Positions 46,180 through 57,590 of a stretch of 64,000 nt of DNA are shown here, in pieces (within the stretch, counting starts at the first letter, position 1; each line of letters starts with the position of its first letter). Location: contig CM055093.1 of the NCBI GenBank assembly GCA_029204225.1, forward strand, positions 19,144,041 through 19,208,040, read 5' to 3'. The position numbers and the translations under genes were made by a program. The notes below the pieces were generated by a model. It did not search any database. It was given only the letters and a program-made list of their open reading frames with translations, and had not been told where the DNA came from. This stretch comes from Diphasiastrum complanatum (lineage: Eukaryota; Streptophyta; Lycopodiopsida; Lycopodiales; Lycopodiaceae).

Positions 46180-46743
46180 TCATTGCTCTTCCTGCATCAA
46201 GATTCCTATGAGCTCGTCAAAGGTTGGCAATATTTCTCTTGATGCTATTCCACTCACAAACATCTGATAGGGTTCTGCAATGCCGCACAATGTATTGTGC
46301 ACCAGCTCCACATCACGTATGCACTCACCAATAGAATGCAGTTCATCCCTCATTATTCTGGTCATGTACGTCTGAATGTGCTCTCCTTGTTCCATGCGGG
46401 CACTATTCAACTTTGACTTCAGAAACATGATTCTTGATGGATTTGACGTCTTGAACTGCTCCTTTAACACATCCCATGCCTGTCTGGGTGTAACAACATC
46501 ACAAATGTGGGTAATGATGTGATCCTTCACTGACAAGTTAATGAAGGTTAAGGCTTTCCTCATCTTTTTGTCGAACACTTTGATATCCACTTCATTTGGC
46601 GGCCTTCTCTCATTACCTGTGATGACTTCCCACACGTCTTTCTCCATTAGTATGTTATTCATTTTGAATTTCCACACTGCATAGTTGGAAATCCCGTCCA
46701 ATTTGCTACTTTCACTCAAGATGGACTCTCCCATGTTTGCCAT
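46180..46743 (-). mobile_element. Nested copia gag, minus strand
   Basis: A 187-codon intact-looking frame begins MANMGESILSESSKLDG and then NYAVWKFKMNNILMEKDVWE. It has the usual UBN2-type gag core (RQAWDVLKEQFKTSNPSRIM, IRDVELVHNTLCGIAEPYQM, PTFDELIGILMQEEQ). It runs on in another frame to 45646-46173. This is the best preserved copia gag in the window. Confidence 0.92.
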
Positions 46744-48047
46744 CGCAAAACTGCTTGAAACTTCTGCCGTAGGCTAAAAGCAGTATGCCGAGGCCAACAA
46801 TGATGTCAGAAGCTGAAAATAATGACCTGAACTTTTTCCCTTACTAGGCCACTCGCCGCTTTTCCACCAATTTGAAAGCCAAATCGGCGTCGCCTTCCGA
46901 AATGCACTCAGTCGTCAACTCCCAACAACGTGCCCAGTAGAATGGTGAAATCACTTCTGGCACACTCTGAACACTTTCTCCACTGAAATCACTCTGTTTT
47001 GTTGTAACGTACTTGCGGGTACAGTCCGAGTGCCCTTCATTTGGAAGTTATAGTCTTTCGTTTGGGTCAAAACGGGCAAAGGACCGAAAAATAGGGATTT
47101 TCCTTGTTTTTGAACTGTTTCTTCACCTTGAAAAAACTTCACTCTTCACTTGTGAAGGGACCCAACTCCCATTTCAGTATGAAAATTTCTAATGAAGTTG
47201 AAGGCCAAAATACACTTCAATTCTTCAGGGCCCTTTTCTACAACATCTAATGGCTTATAGCAATCCAACGGCCCACCAGAAGCTCATCTCTACCATTGAT
47301 TATCTTGTATATGGATCCAACGATCTAGATTTTGTTTGGGCATTAAACCAAATCCTTGGACCCACGACACACTCCTATACACTGAGTCGCCACCCTCCTC
47401 CACGTCGCGCGATCTGCCTGTGGGCTCTTGACAGCCTCTTCTCCTCTTGCTTACCAGCTATGGCTTTACAAAGGTTTTCACTTGCCCTACAAAACGCGAT
47501 TTAGCACCCTCTCTGATGTGCGGCCGCCCATGGCCTTCTGTGATTTTGCTTAGCTGAGCAAGGCGCCCTCCTTCGAACTTTTACAGCTCCAAAAAGAGTT
47601 CAGAATGGAGAGAAATCTCTAATTTTGTGCTCCCAAACCCCAGACCAGGGTTTTTCTCACAAATCTCTTTTTGGCTTCCAATTCACAGTGTTCTCACAGG
47701 CCTATCCTCTTGCTCTGAGGTTGCCCTACTGCTAGAACTCTGATGCTTCAATCCGTTTGTCAAACAGTGTCCGATTGATTGCACATTGACTGCAAACAAC
47801 AAATAGCCTGCTTCGGAATTTTAAAATTCTGTTTACTGAGGTTCTGATTCAGCCGACAATCCTTGTCTCTGAATCCTCACACCGTCTCAAGCCCACCAAG
47901 CTTCTTTGTGCTAAACTCTCTGCACTAGTATTTCTCTTTCCGTCTTCAACCCGCCGTAAACCTCGAACTCTTAGAAGACCGTTCTCCCGAAGCTCTCTTC
48001 AACGGCGATGATGTACTGTGTACACTCCTTGTACGACTCTGATACCA
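46744..48047 (-). mobile_element. Nested copia leader and primer-binding site, minus strand
   Basis: About 1.3 kb of non-coding leader. At 48036-48047 the plus strand reads ACTCTGATACCA, so the minus strand carries TGGTATCAGAGT, the initiator-Met type primer-binding site. No gene was recognised inside. Confidence 0.75.
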
Positions 48048-48054
48048 ACTTAGA

Positions 48055-48292
48055 ATTTGCTTTGCATAGGAATACAGATCATGCTACACAGTAACACAGA
48101 CAAAAAACACTCTCCACATCAAGCTCACATAGCAACTGTATTTCACAAAATGAAATTACACTGTACATATAGTTGTTCCCTCAGGCAACCCATGCATGAC
48201 CCAGGTTGTCGTTGGTGGGACATGTGTCCCATCGACTTGCCTCGTGGTGAGGCCAACTGATCCTTATCCATTGATAGGACCCACAGTACAGT
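48055..48292 (-). mobile_element. Probable short LTR of the nested copia, minus strand
   Basis: The sequence next to the primer-binding site should be the 5' LTR. A segment beginning TGTACTGTGG and ending AAGCA on the minus strand would be about 238 bp. The edges are weakly supported because the opposite LTR is missing. Gypsy integrase codons resume right after it. Confidence 0.4.
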
Positions 48293-48529
48293 AGCATAGT
48301 GATTCTACTTTAATTCTAACTTAAAGATCTATACTTAGGTGACCAAGTGCTTCTTTATACATCAAAGAAGCACCCCGACAAATTGAAATTACGAAGTGAG
48401 GGACCGTATGTTATCAATAAAATCTTTTCTAATGGTGCAGTCCAGCTGCAAACACTGGACGAAATACTCCTAGACACTGGTGTCAACGGTGGTATTACGA
48501 GGAGTTGTTTTTTGTTGACCCAATTATGA
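48293..48529 (+). mobile_element. Gypsy integrase C-terminus
   Basis: The frame reads GDQVLLYTSKKHPDKLKLRS, EGPYVINKIFSNGAVQLQTL, DEILLDTGVNGGITRS. This is the conserved end of Tat/Athila-type gypsy integrase (KHPGKL..RWEGPY, NGAVQL, then VNG). It closes the coding region of the element whose gag lies at 44620-44852. Everything between was lost or displaced when the copia came in. Confidence 0.85.
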
Positions 48530-48981
48530 GTATGGCTAGGTCACCTTGAATTTGCCCCCATTTTGATCAACTTTCATTCAAAATTTGCCCCAAGAGAGAG
48601 GTGTATATATTTTACATTTTTTATTTTCTTATTTCCTTGCTTGTTATTCTCTTTTTGCGTGCCTAATTTTGTACTCTTGTTTATAACTCATACCTATACT
48701 TATTTACTCTCTGCGTATTTTCCTTTTAATAAATACCCATTTGTCATGAATGTTCTAGGTCAACAAATGCTAGACTACACCATATGAAACAGATTTGGCA
48801 CACTTTCTGCCCATCTCATTTTTGTTTGTATGATATCTCAATATTTCCAATTAAGCACACAATCATTCATTGAGATACTTCTTTCCCATAAGAACTTCTA
48901 CTTTGAGCCACAATCATATTTCCCCCCCCTGAATTTCTTCACTTGCATCACACAGCTCCATTCCTCCATAATGAGATTCTG
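48530..48981 (+). other. Gypsy 3' region, no gene
   Basis: T-rich sequence with runs such as TTTACATTTTTTATTTTC and AATAAATACCC. No coding support. It leads into the second TCTCGACCG array. Confidence 0.5.
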
Positions 48982-49708
48982 TCAAATCTCGACCGAAGGA
49001 CTTCTGTCATATTTCGACCAAAGGACTTTTGTCAAATCTCGACCGAAGGACTCCTGTCAAATCTCGACTGAAGGACTCCTGTCTCAATCGAAGGACTCCT
49101 GTCAAATCTCGACTGGAGCACTCCTATCAAATCTCGATCGGAGCACCCACTCAAATCTCGACCGGAGCACCCTGTCAAATCTCGACCAGAAAACTACTAT
49201 CAAATCTCAACTGGAGCACCCACTTAGATCTCAACCAGAGCACCAACTCAGATCTCGATTGGAGCACCCACTCAAATCTCAATCGGAGCACCCACTCAAA
49301 TCTTGACCGGAGCACTCCTATCAAATCTCGACCGGAGCACCCACTCAAATCTCGACCAGAGCACCCTATCAAATCTCGACCAGAGCACCCTGTCAAATCT
49401 CGACCAGAGCACCCTGTCAAATCTCGACCAGAGCACCCTGTCAATTCTCGACTAGAGCACTATTGTCAAATCTCAATCGGAACACCCACTCAGATCTCAA
49501 TTGGAACACCAACTCAGATCTCAACCGGAGCACCAACTCAGATCTCAACCGGAGCACCCACTCAAATCTTGACTAGAGCACTACTGTCAAATCTCAACCG
49601 GAGCACCCAATCAGATCTCGACCAAAGCACCAACTTAGATCTCGAGCGGAGTAGCCACTCAACTCTCGACCAGAGCACATCACTTAAATCTCAACCAGAG
49701 GTTCCAAT
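48982..49708. repeat. TCTCGACCG tandem array in gypsy 3' region
   Basis: About 30 units of 24-25 bp have the consensus TCAAATCTCGACCGGAGCAC followed by CCAC or CCTG. The most regular block is at 49321-49440, with four units differing at only one or two bases. Variants again differ mainly at CpG (CTCGACCGG to CTCAACCGG or CTCGACCAG). The unit length is a multiple of three, so frames of up to 242 codons arise across it; they are not genes. Confidence 0.93.
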
Positions 49709-50384
49709 TTCAAAACTAAACGAACCGGCATGTCACATCTCGTCCAAAACCAGATGACGACGTCCATAAATGCCATACCCACAATGCCATTCGCACCTCA
49801 ACGAAGTGCAAATTCTGGAGTTTCTTGCGACAATTTGCTGGTGATCTTCCTGCTCCTATGCTCAATTCTGGCACTCTCTTGTTCCATGTTTCTGTCCTCG
49901 GTTATACTCCACATCCGCCAAGTATCCACCATCGTGGGTTGATTTCCATTCAGAGCACCATCATCAACACTTTCCAAACCTAACATCGCATGTAGAAGAC
50001 TTAGCATTTTGAAACTTTTCATATTCTGAGGGGTAGTGTCATGCGAGCATTCATCACGCTCCCGTTACACAACAACATCATCAACATAAAACACTTGTTT
50101 TCCTTCCAGTTCATTCCCCACCTCCACAAGTCCATTTCCAGAGTTATCCACCTTTCCAACATCTCTGACCTTGACCGCCACCTCCACATCTTCTGCTTTC
50201 AGACATTATATCTTCCTTTTCTCCTTACCCAACCTCATTTCATCACTACCCTTTCATTCCACAACATACTTCGCATTACACACATCTTCCAATCCCTTCT
50301 CAATCAACACTTTCAACTGCCTTCTCGCCCAAACCATTCCAATCCCATCTCCATCGACGACCATCCACTTATTTCTCGACCGAG
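49709..50384 (+). other. Spacer between two arrays, no gene
   Basis: C- and T-rich plus-strand sequence (CCACCTCCACAAG, TTCCTTTTCTCC) without a recognised product. Confidence 0.5.
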
Positions 50385-50575
50385 CCATCCGTCCATCTTA
50401 ACCAAAGCCCTCTGTCCAATCTCGACCGAAGCCTCCATCCCATCTCGACCGAAGCCTCCGTCCCACCTTGACCAAAACACCTAGTCAAATCTCAACCGAT
50501 GCCACCAATCAAATCTAAACCGACGCCACCCTTAACCTCGTCTCAAATCTCAACCGACACACTTTTTCCAGAATA
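50385..50575. repeat. Third TCTCGACCG array, short
   Basis: About eight units of 22-28 bp (CAATCTCGACCGAAGCCTCC, CATCTCGACCGAAGCCTCC) share the core with the arrays at 43390 and 48982. It ends just before the accessory ORF. Confidence 0.85.
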
Positions 50576-50598
50576 CTGTTTTTTTCCATTTTTTCATC

Positions 50599-51117
50599 AT
50601 GTCTTCCAACCCCAATTCCAGTTCCAATGACCCCGATGATAATAAGCTCGACATCCAGCTGTACAAACTGAATATTACCAAGATGCAGACCTGGCACCAG
50701 TAGGCATAATCATTTTTCAAGGCAATTGAATTCCAAATATCTGTCCTGACTGGGTATCAGAGTCCGTACCTGCTACACACGGCATACGCGAATTATAATG
50801 CAACTGCAAGATTGTGCCAACTCATTGTTGTCTCTATCAGGAACTATGTTTATAACATATCTTTTGTGGCGGCCGACTTGCAACCCTTCGAGCTCTCTCG
50901 AGAACCAAATGCTGTCACCAGGACGCTCCAGAAGATTGAGCAGACAACCTACTTCAAATATATAGATCCTTTAGTGGACAAATGGAAGAATAAAGATGGG
51001 TACCGCATTGAGGCCATTAATGATCAACAACTGGCAGCAACATGTGCATACTTGACCAGGTGCAACAACGACCATGAACAAAGGTGCTACGGGTACCCAT
51101 GTCCTTATTTCACATGA
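50599..51117 (+). mobile_element. Gypsy 3' accessory ORF, first part
   Basis: ATG 50599 opens MSSNPNSSSNDPDDNKLDIQ. After two stops at about 50701-50709 the same frame continues FFKAIEFQISVLTGYQSPYL, ARLCQLIVVSIRNYVYNISF, LEKIEQTTYFKYIDPLVDKW-like sequence and INDQQLAATCAYLTRCNNDH. No family was recognised. Position and composition mark it as the accessory ORF of the 42044-53762 gypsy element. Confidence 0.55.
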
Positions 51118-53140
51118 TGGCAGATTCAAGACTGCATGCCCAAAACCTTTATGATTGGGCACAGTTTGCTTCGAACTACCTTCATGACTGTGTTAAGAAT
51201 AAGCAATCAACAACAGTCCTGAGATATCTCCTGATTGATATCACACTCCATCAGGTTTAAAATGGGCCCCGACTTCAACAACACCTGCAAGCTGCAGACA
51301 AAGCATGGGACATCCCTATAGGGTCCAAACAGTCCAAGCGTTCATGCTCACGGGCTATGTCACCATCCGAGCTTCCACCCAAAAGGGTTAATACCAGTAT
51401 TATTCCACTGGTACACAAGACACAAAGCCCTCAACCAGATCCACAGGCAGCAACATCATCGGCAGCTTAACAGGCCAATACCTCTAAGGCCCAACTGCCA
51501 GACACAAGGCAACAATGCATATGCCGAAAGATTCATGCCAGGAGGAAATCACCTGACTGCACAACATTAAAAGACTCAGATTCAGATGATGGAAACTCAT
51601 CCTCCCAAGCAGCCTCTCAACAACACTCATCACCCTCACACACCATCGATAGGGGTGATGGAGCAGCTACTTCTACAGCAACACCAGACACAACCACATT
51701 ACTATTAGCTGGTCCACCAGACAAAGTCACCACCCCATCCTTGTTGATTACCACGCCAACGCCGCCAACTTCACCAAAGGCACCTTTTTTAGGGGGGGAG
51801 GAGCGGGGAGTACCATTCCCCAAGACACGGGAGCGGCGCAGCAGCCACAAGACCAACAACCACAGGCCCAAAATTCCATACCTTGGACACTTCACAATAT
51901 TTGGATGCTGCAGATCTAATGGAGATCAGTGATGATGAACCAGAAAAAGTGGATCAGTCAGGAGGAAGTCTGACCCCTCCACTAACCACCACCAATACCA
52001 CTACAACAACCACCATTGCTACTAGCATTATTTCTCCACTTCCTCCACCTCCATCTTCATTCCCTCCACCACGTTTATTTTTTGGATTAGCTTCACCATC
52101 TCACACCCCTGATCAATACCCAACCATCTCTAACCCCTATGCACTCTGTGATAGGCCTATCCGAAGCAAGCTACCACATGAACTGGTTGATAAGCCAGCA
52201 CCAAGTGCTCGAGAATAAGGTCCAGTACCAGGACCGAGAGATTGCGCAACAACAGAAGCTGGCCAAAGAAAAAGAAAAAGAAAAAGAAAAAGATGAAATC
52301 AGATCCGTGATGGCCGAGCAAAAGAACACTTTGAAAGAGGTCCAGCAACAACTGAAGCACCAGATGACCTAGATAGACCAAGCACGAGACGGATTGTCGG
52401 GTGCAATGACAGTTGATGCTCCTCTGGTTAAGCTAGAGGACATACAGTTCCAGGCCCCACGGGCCACAACCATTCGGATGGAGAAATATGTGCGGTTGAT
52501 CCAAGAACGGGAAGCCGAGAAAAGAAATTTTGAAAATATTGTGGCCAAGCAGGGAAAGATCATCCTTGAGTCCCAAAGGCAGCTAGAAGATACGACAAAG
52601 GCCCTACAACAAGTCTTGGACAAGGTGAATCAATTGTGGGACACGACGTGCAAGGCCCAAGCAAGCGCTCTTACAAAGAAACCACGGGACGATGATGGAG
52701 ATGATGGAACAGACAATAAGGACGGGACAACCCGACCATCAGATGGTAGCTTGGGATCGGGTGGCCAGAGAGCCAAAGCTGCTTTCGAAGCTTTTCCCCG
52801 CCCCCCTTGTCACTTTTAGTCCCTCATCTTATTCTGCTTTTGATTTTTCTGAAACATTTATTTCCACTAACCCTGTTTCTTCATCTTCCTTCTCTCCACC
52901 ACCTCCTAGTAGAGTTTTGGGCCCATCTAAAGGTCCAGCTGACACGTACAAGGCCTGACGGGATGAGTTCCTACAACAACTTTGCTCCCCCGATGTGGAG
53001 TACTATTTGTTAAACCCACCTCCTCCTAAACCTGTCATCTCTGCACCTCTCTCTCCAGATCACTCCATCCTTGACCTTCCAGAAACTAACACTGACATTG
53101 GGGGTGATGACGACTTCCTGTCAGATCCACCAGAAACAAG
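51118..53140 (+). mobile_element. Gypsy 3' accessory ORF, Pro/Thr-rich and coiled-coil part
   Basis: Frames change repeatedly. 51883-52218 is Pro/Ser/Thr-rich with an acidic start (MEISDDEPEKVDQSG). 52139-52372 and 52394-52819 are strongly coiled-coil (QDREIAQQQKLAKEKEKEKE, EKYVRLIQEREAEKRNFENI, ESQRQLEDTTKALQQVLDKV). Near 52990-53135 come EYYLLNPPPPKPV and an acidic end. No enzymatic motif was seen. The layout is like that of the coiled-coil ORF at 10086-11451, though homology between the two is not obvious. Confidence 0.5.
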
Positions 53141-53762
53141 AAGATTCCTATGAGCATGTTCTGATTTCTTTATGTGATTGTGGATTAGTTAGATTTCTTG
53201 CCTACTTTCTTGCTTTGTGGAATATAGATGTGGACTAAGCTTCTTGTTTTTTGATTTTGTAGTTTCAGCATGCAGGTAAACTATATAGGCTGAGATTGTG
53301 GATTTGATCTTGCATTTCTACTAACAATCTTCAATTTGATTGTTCTTGGGTATTTCAAGCATCAAGAAATGGGCGTTTCTTGATTTTTGGGCTGCTAAAA
53401 TGCTACTAGGAAGTTAGTTTTCCAGTTTCTTGTTTCTTGTTGAGTAGCTTAATCTTGTTATGGCATTATTCTCTGATTTTCTAAGATAGTTTGGTAGATA
53501 GATTGTAGATTTGCTCTCTGTCCAGAACGTTGATCTATAATTGAGTGAGGATTGGTTGCATGGCTTGTAAGTGAATGTAGCTGAGTGTTCGTGATCATTT
53601 CATCCCCACTAACAGGCTTGGAATACACGTTGTAATCTGATAAATATTTTTGCCTGAAAATCGTTCTAAACAAGGAGATAAACTGTAAAGAATTGTAACC
53701 ATTGGAAGTAACAAAAGAACGAAGAAAAACGTGTTCATAGATTCGGCGGAAATCTGTGAACA
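53141..53762 (+). mobile_element. Gypsy 3' LTR, 5' truncated
   Basis: It is homologous to 42528-43152 over its whole length, roughly nine in ten bases alike by eye. It ends GTGAACA, followed by TTGAC and then a satellite unit. The first about 485 bp of the LTR and the polypurine tract are deleted. It pairs with 42044-43152 as the two ends of one element. Confidence 0.88.
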
Positions 53763-53767
53763 TTGAC

Positions 53768-53792
53768 TTATGCTCAACATAAGTTGAGAGCG
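53768..53792. repeat. Satellite unit beyond the gypsy insertion
   Basis: TTATGCTCAACATAAG plus TTGAGAGCGA continues the 28-bp satellite that stops at 42043. Joined to the left flank it restores the unit register. Confidence 0.8.
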
Positions 53793-54184
53793 ATCATGGG
53801 TTTTGATGCGTTAGAAAGGTCTCACTTGTGGCTACAAGATTCTATATCAAGTTTTTAGCAATTCCATGTAGAATTTGAAACATTCAATTTTTTGTGATTT
53901 TGTCAAAACCCTAATTTTGATTTGATCTCTATTTTGTGAGTTTAATGAACTTCATTAGAGTGTGTTTCAATCTTGGGAAGTAGCAAGAGTCATTAGATTG
54001 AGGATAGATCATAGGTTGATCAAGATTTCTACATTATATGTTTTGATTTGCTAGATATAAGTGCTAGAAGAGAATTGGAAAGTTCCATATCTTTGTGATT
54101 TCTTTCTAGAAACATTTGTTGTATTTCAAAAGAGTTCTTTTTGCATTGGAATAGGTTGAAAAAAAAGTATAAGGTCATTGCAAC
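53793..54184 (+). mobile_element. Copia leader, copy 1
   Basis: Nearly identical to 56508-56893 (GCTACAAGATTCTATATCAA, AGATCATAGGTTGATCAAG). It is 5' truncated by the satellite junction. No gene. Confidence 0.85.
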
Positions 54185-54858
54185 ATGGCTACCTCAAGTG
54201 GATACATGTTGGGGAAGGCAATGATAGGCTTACCTCAAGCAACTATTCATTGTGGAAAGTGAGGATGGAACCACTTCTTGAGATGAATGATGTTTTGTAT
54301 ATTGTTGTAGGTTTGGAGGAGAGGCCAGCAACACAACAAGAACAATTGAGGTATGACAAGAGAGCTAAAAGAACTCTACACATGATAAAGATGAATGTTA
54401 CCAATGAGCTTCTCAAGGAAGTTGGTAAGAGTACTTCATCAAAGGATGCTTGGGATTCTTTGAAGAGGCTTTATGAGTCCAAGCCTACATCTAGAGTATT
54501 GACTCTAAGAAGACAAATCTTTCAAAGTTTGCAAAAGAATGAAGAGAGTCCAAATATTTTTGTTTTGAGAGTGAAGGCTTTGAATGATGAGTTATCTTGC
54601 ATTGATAAAAGCATTAAGGAAGGAGAGCTTGTTCAAGTTATTCTTAATGGTTTGTTGGATGCTCATGCTAACATGGTACAAAGTCTTACCATTCAAAGAA
54701 CTTTGCCAAGTTTGATTGAACTTCAAGAGATCTTGATCAATGAAGAATATAGGCTTCAAGGAAGAGGTGGATCTACATCAACATCTCAAGTTGGAGAGGA
54801 GGCTATGTTCATCAAGGGCAAAAGCAAAGGTAAGTGGTCTAAAGGACATGATCCGGGT
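54185..54858 (+). mobile_element. Copia gag, copy 1
   Basis: It opens ATGGCTACCTCAAGTGG (MATSSGYML). A two-base insertion then shifts the frame to the long open stretch GNDRLTSSNYSLWKVRMEPL, TLHMIKMNVTNELLKEVGKS, LYESKPTSRVLTLRRQIFQS and GELVQVILNGLLDAHANMVQ. After the Lys-rich end at about 54858 (KSKGKWSKGHDPG) it joins an LTR fragment. Confidence 0.9.
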
Positions 54859-55105
54859 GATATTTTGCAATTTTGTGTGTAGAATGCTCATTAAATGCTA
54901 TTTTTGGATCCACATGTGTGAAATATAGTAGCTTACAACAACTTCATCATATCTTATGTTTGATTTTTGATCAGGTTCTTAGTGAGTTTGCATCTCGTTT
55001 ATTAAGTAGATGTTGATTTTTCCACATTGGCAAGATTGGTAGATTTGATCTATTACCAACCCAGGATCTTTTTATGGAATTGGATCTTAATTGGTCTAAA
55101 ATCCT
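54859..55105 (+). mobile_element. Copia LTR 3' part, same family as 55588-56294
   Basis: It matches 56058-56294 (GTGTAGAATGCTCATT, CCACATGTGTGAAATATAGT, TTGATCAGGTTCTTAGTGAG). It ends near CCTTCACA, where the intact copy is followed by a primer-binding site; here it is not. CACATGTGTG at 54911 stands where other LTRs have CACACGTGTG. Confidence 0.75.
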
Positions 55106-55587
55106 TCACAACTATGAGTAGATGGAGGGAAACTTTGATGTGCAATAAGATTTGCATTTACAAAAGAGGTCATGTTAGTTAATGCTAGAAGATTGAGTCT
55201 TGAAGTATGGACCCCACGCATTGCAGCTATCTAACTTCCAATTAACTACACACATTACTAGTGAGGTCAAGTCACCGGACCTATGTGGGCAGACCAAAAA
55301 CTCGGTTGGAGTTTTAAATCCAACAATTTTCTCTCTCTTATGTGGAATTTCTTAGACAGCCCTTTTGGGGTTTGGAACTCTAATGTCTCTCCATAATTTT
55401 GTTTTATCAAAAGATAGTGGGCAAGGCTCAATGTTCAATGCATTGGACCACACACAAATTTCCATGATAATACATGACACTCAAGAGATCTCCAAAACTA
55501 AATATCAATATAACACTCGTGTTGATTTAAAAGAAAAAAGAATCACACAATTTCATGTCTAAAATCATGGAAAATGTTGTAGTGGAG
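55106..55587 (+). mobile_element. Copia RNase H end remnant and flanking non-coding DNA
   Basis: Mostly non-coding. Near 55480-55562 a frame reads ISKTKYQYNTRVDLKEKRIT, which resembles the TKHIDIRYHFIRDLVKEKRI string near the end of copia RNase H. AGTGGAG at 55581-55587 is a weak polypurine tract directly before the LTR. Confidence 0.4.
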
Positions 55588-56294
55588 TGTTGCAAGTGAC
55601 ATGAATGAGAAAAAAAAAACTATTACAAGAGCATGCTCCATATCCATAAAAGTCATGCATTGTCCATATTAATTGTGAGAAATTTCAACTAGTTTTGTTA
55701 TTTTGGTCATATTTGTATATTTGGCAATTGAGGCCAGTTTTCATATTAGACTTAGAGTTTGACTTTTCAAAGTTATAATAGTCTAAAAGCATTGAATAAG
55801 AACTTTAAAAAAGTGTGGAAAAGTGTATTACATGAGTTTGATAGATTCAAATTTGAATGTTGGAGACATTGAATCTAGTCCACATTAATGCTAGGGTGTT
55901 TGTTATGGAGGCAAACCAAACTCATTAATGAGCTATGGATCTGCTATATATAGTTGTACACTCGTGGGAAGAGACACATTCTCACTTCATGTTTATACAT
56001 GAGTTCTCTTGGATTCATCTATCCATTGGACCTGCACTACATTTGTGAGATCTTGCAATCTTGTGTCTAGAATGCACATTTTATGATGTTTTCGAATCCA
56101 CATGTGTGAAATATAGTAGATTATATTTTTTGTATAGACAACAACTTCATCATATCATATTTTTGATGTTTGATCAGATTCTTATTGAGTTTGCATGTCT
56201 TTCATTGAGTAGATGTTGATTGGTAGGATTGATCTCTTTCTAACCAAAGATCAGGTTATGGATTTGGATCTTAAATGATCTGAAATTGTTCACA
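55588..56294 (+). mobile_element. Copia LTR (707 bp), apparently shared by two copies
   Basis: It begins TGTTGCAAGTGAC after a short polypurine tract and ends GTTCACA. It is followed directly by a good primer-binding site, so it works as both the end of one copia and the start of the next. A CACATGTGTG motif lies at 56099. Confidence 0.7.
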
Positions 56295-56893
56295 TGGTAT
56301 CAGAGCTTGTATTGCAGATTTTGAAAGAATCGACCACATTCATCAAGGATTTGGAGGAGATATCAATGCTAGGGCATGCTAGATTGACTTCTACTCAAAA
56401 ATCGAGTTTTTTGCATATGTAGATTGGACCTTTTGTAGGTCAAAACTCAATTTAGGTCAATAACATTGAGTAATTCTGATTTCACACTATACTTACTAGA
56501 TTTAGCCAATTTTTAATGCATTAGGAAGGTCTCACTTGTGGCTACAAGATTCTATATCAAGTTTTTAACAATTCCATGTCTAATTTGAAACATTCAATTT
56601 TTTGTGATTTTGTCAAAACCCTAATTTTAATTTGATCTCTATTTTGTGAGGTTACTGAACTTCATTAGAGTGTGTTTCAATCTTAGGAAGTGGCAAGAGT
56701 CATTAGATTGACGATAGATCATAGGTTGATCAAGATTTCTACATTCTATGTGTTGATTTGCTAGATATAAGTGCTAGAAGAGGATTGGAAAGTTCCATAT
56801 CTTTGTGATTTCTTTCTAGAAACGTTTGTTGTATTTCAAAAGAGTGCTTTTTGCATTGGAATAGGTTGAAAGAGAAGTATCAGGTCATTTCAA
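56295..56893 (+). mobile_element. Copia primer-binding site and leader, copy 2
   Basis: TGGTATCAGAGCTTG at 56295-56309 matches the initiator-Met site exactly over its first 12 bases. The leader is non-coding and nearly identical to 53793-54184 in its second half. Confidence 0.85.
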
Positions 56894-57590
56894 CATGGCT
56901 ACCTCAAGTGGATACATATTGGAAGGCAATGATAGGCTTACATCAAGCAACTATTCATTGTGGAAAGTGAGGATGGAACCACTTCTTGAGATGAATGATG
57001 TTTAGTATATTGTTGTAGGTTTGGATCAGAGGCCAACAACACAACAAGAACAATTGAGGTATGAAAGGTTAGCTAAAAGAGCTCTACACATGATAAAGAT
57101 GAATGTTACCAATGAGCTTCTCAAGGAAGTTGGCAAGAGTACATGGGATTCATTAAAGAAGCTTTTTGAATCCAAGTCTACATCTAGAGTATTGACTCTA
57201 AGAAGACAAATCTTTTAAAGTTTGCAAAAGAATGAAGAGAGTCCAAATATTTTTGTTTTGAGAGTGAAGGCTTTGAATGATGAGTTATCTTGCATTGATG
57301 AAAGCATTAAGGAAGGAGAGCTTGTTCAAGTTATTCAATAATGTTTTGTTGGATGCTCATGCTAACATTGTAAAAGTCTTGCCATTCAAAGAACTTTGCC
57401 AAGTTTGATTGATCTTCAAGAGATCTTGATCAATGAAGAATATAGGCTTCAAGGAAGAGGTGGATCTACATCAACATCTCAAGTTGGAGAGGAGGCTATG
57501 TTCATCAAGGGCAAAAGCAAAGGTAAGTGGTCTAAAGGACAAGATCCAGGGGAGGCTTCTTGAAATGACAAAATTAAAGAAGTTCAAAAT
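56894..57590 (+). mobile_element. Copia gag, copy 2
   Basis: It opens MATSSGYILEGNDRLTSS and NYSLWKVRMEPLLEMNDV, then a stop at 57004, and follows copy 1 closely. Further damage includes a nine-base loss in the KST..WDSL region, a stop near 57216 and frameshifts near 57340 and 57375. The end is Lys-rich as in copy 1. Confidence 0.9.

Noticed and set aside
48982-49708. CRISPR-like array
   Set aside because: There are no unique spacers, all bases of each unit repeat, and the setting is a plant nuclear retrotransposon.
49029-49757. A 242-codon open frame in the TCTCGACCG array
   Set aside because: It arises because the repeat unit is about 24 bp and lacks stops; the overlapping frame from 48830 is also open. 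No start context or domain is present, and variation does not respect codons.
51617-51895. Minus-strand Gly/Val-rich frame
   Set aside because: It is the shadow of the Pro/Thr-rich plus-strand accessory ORF.
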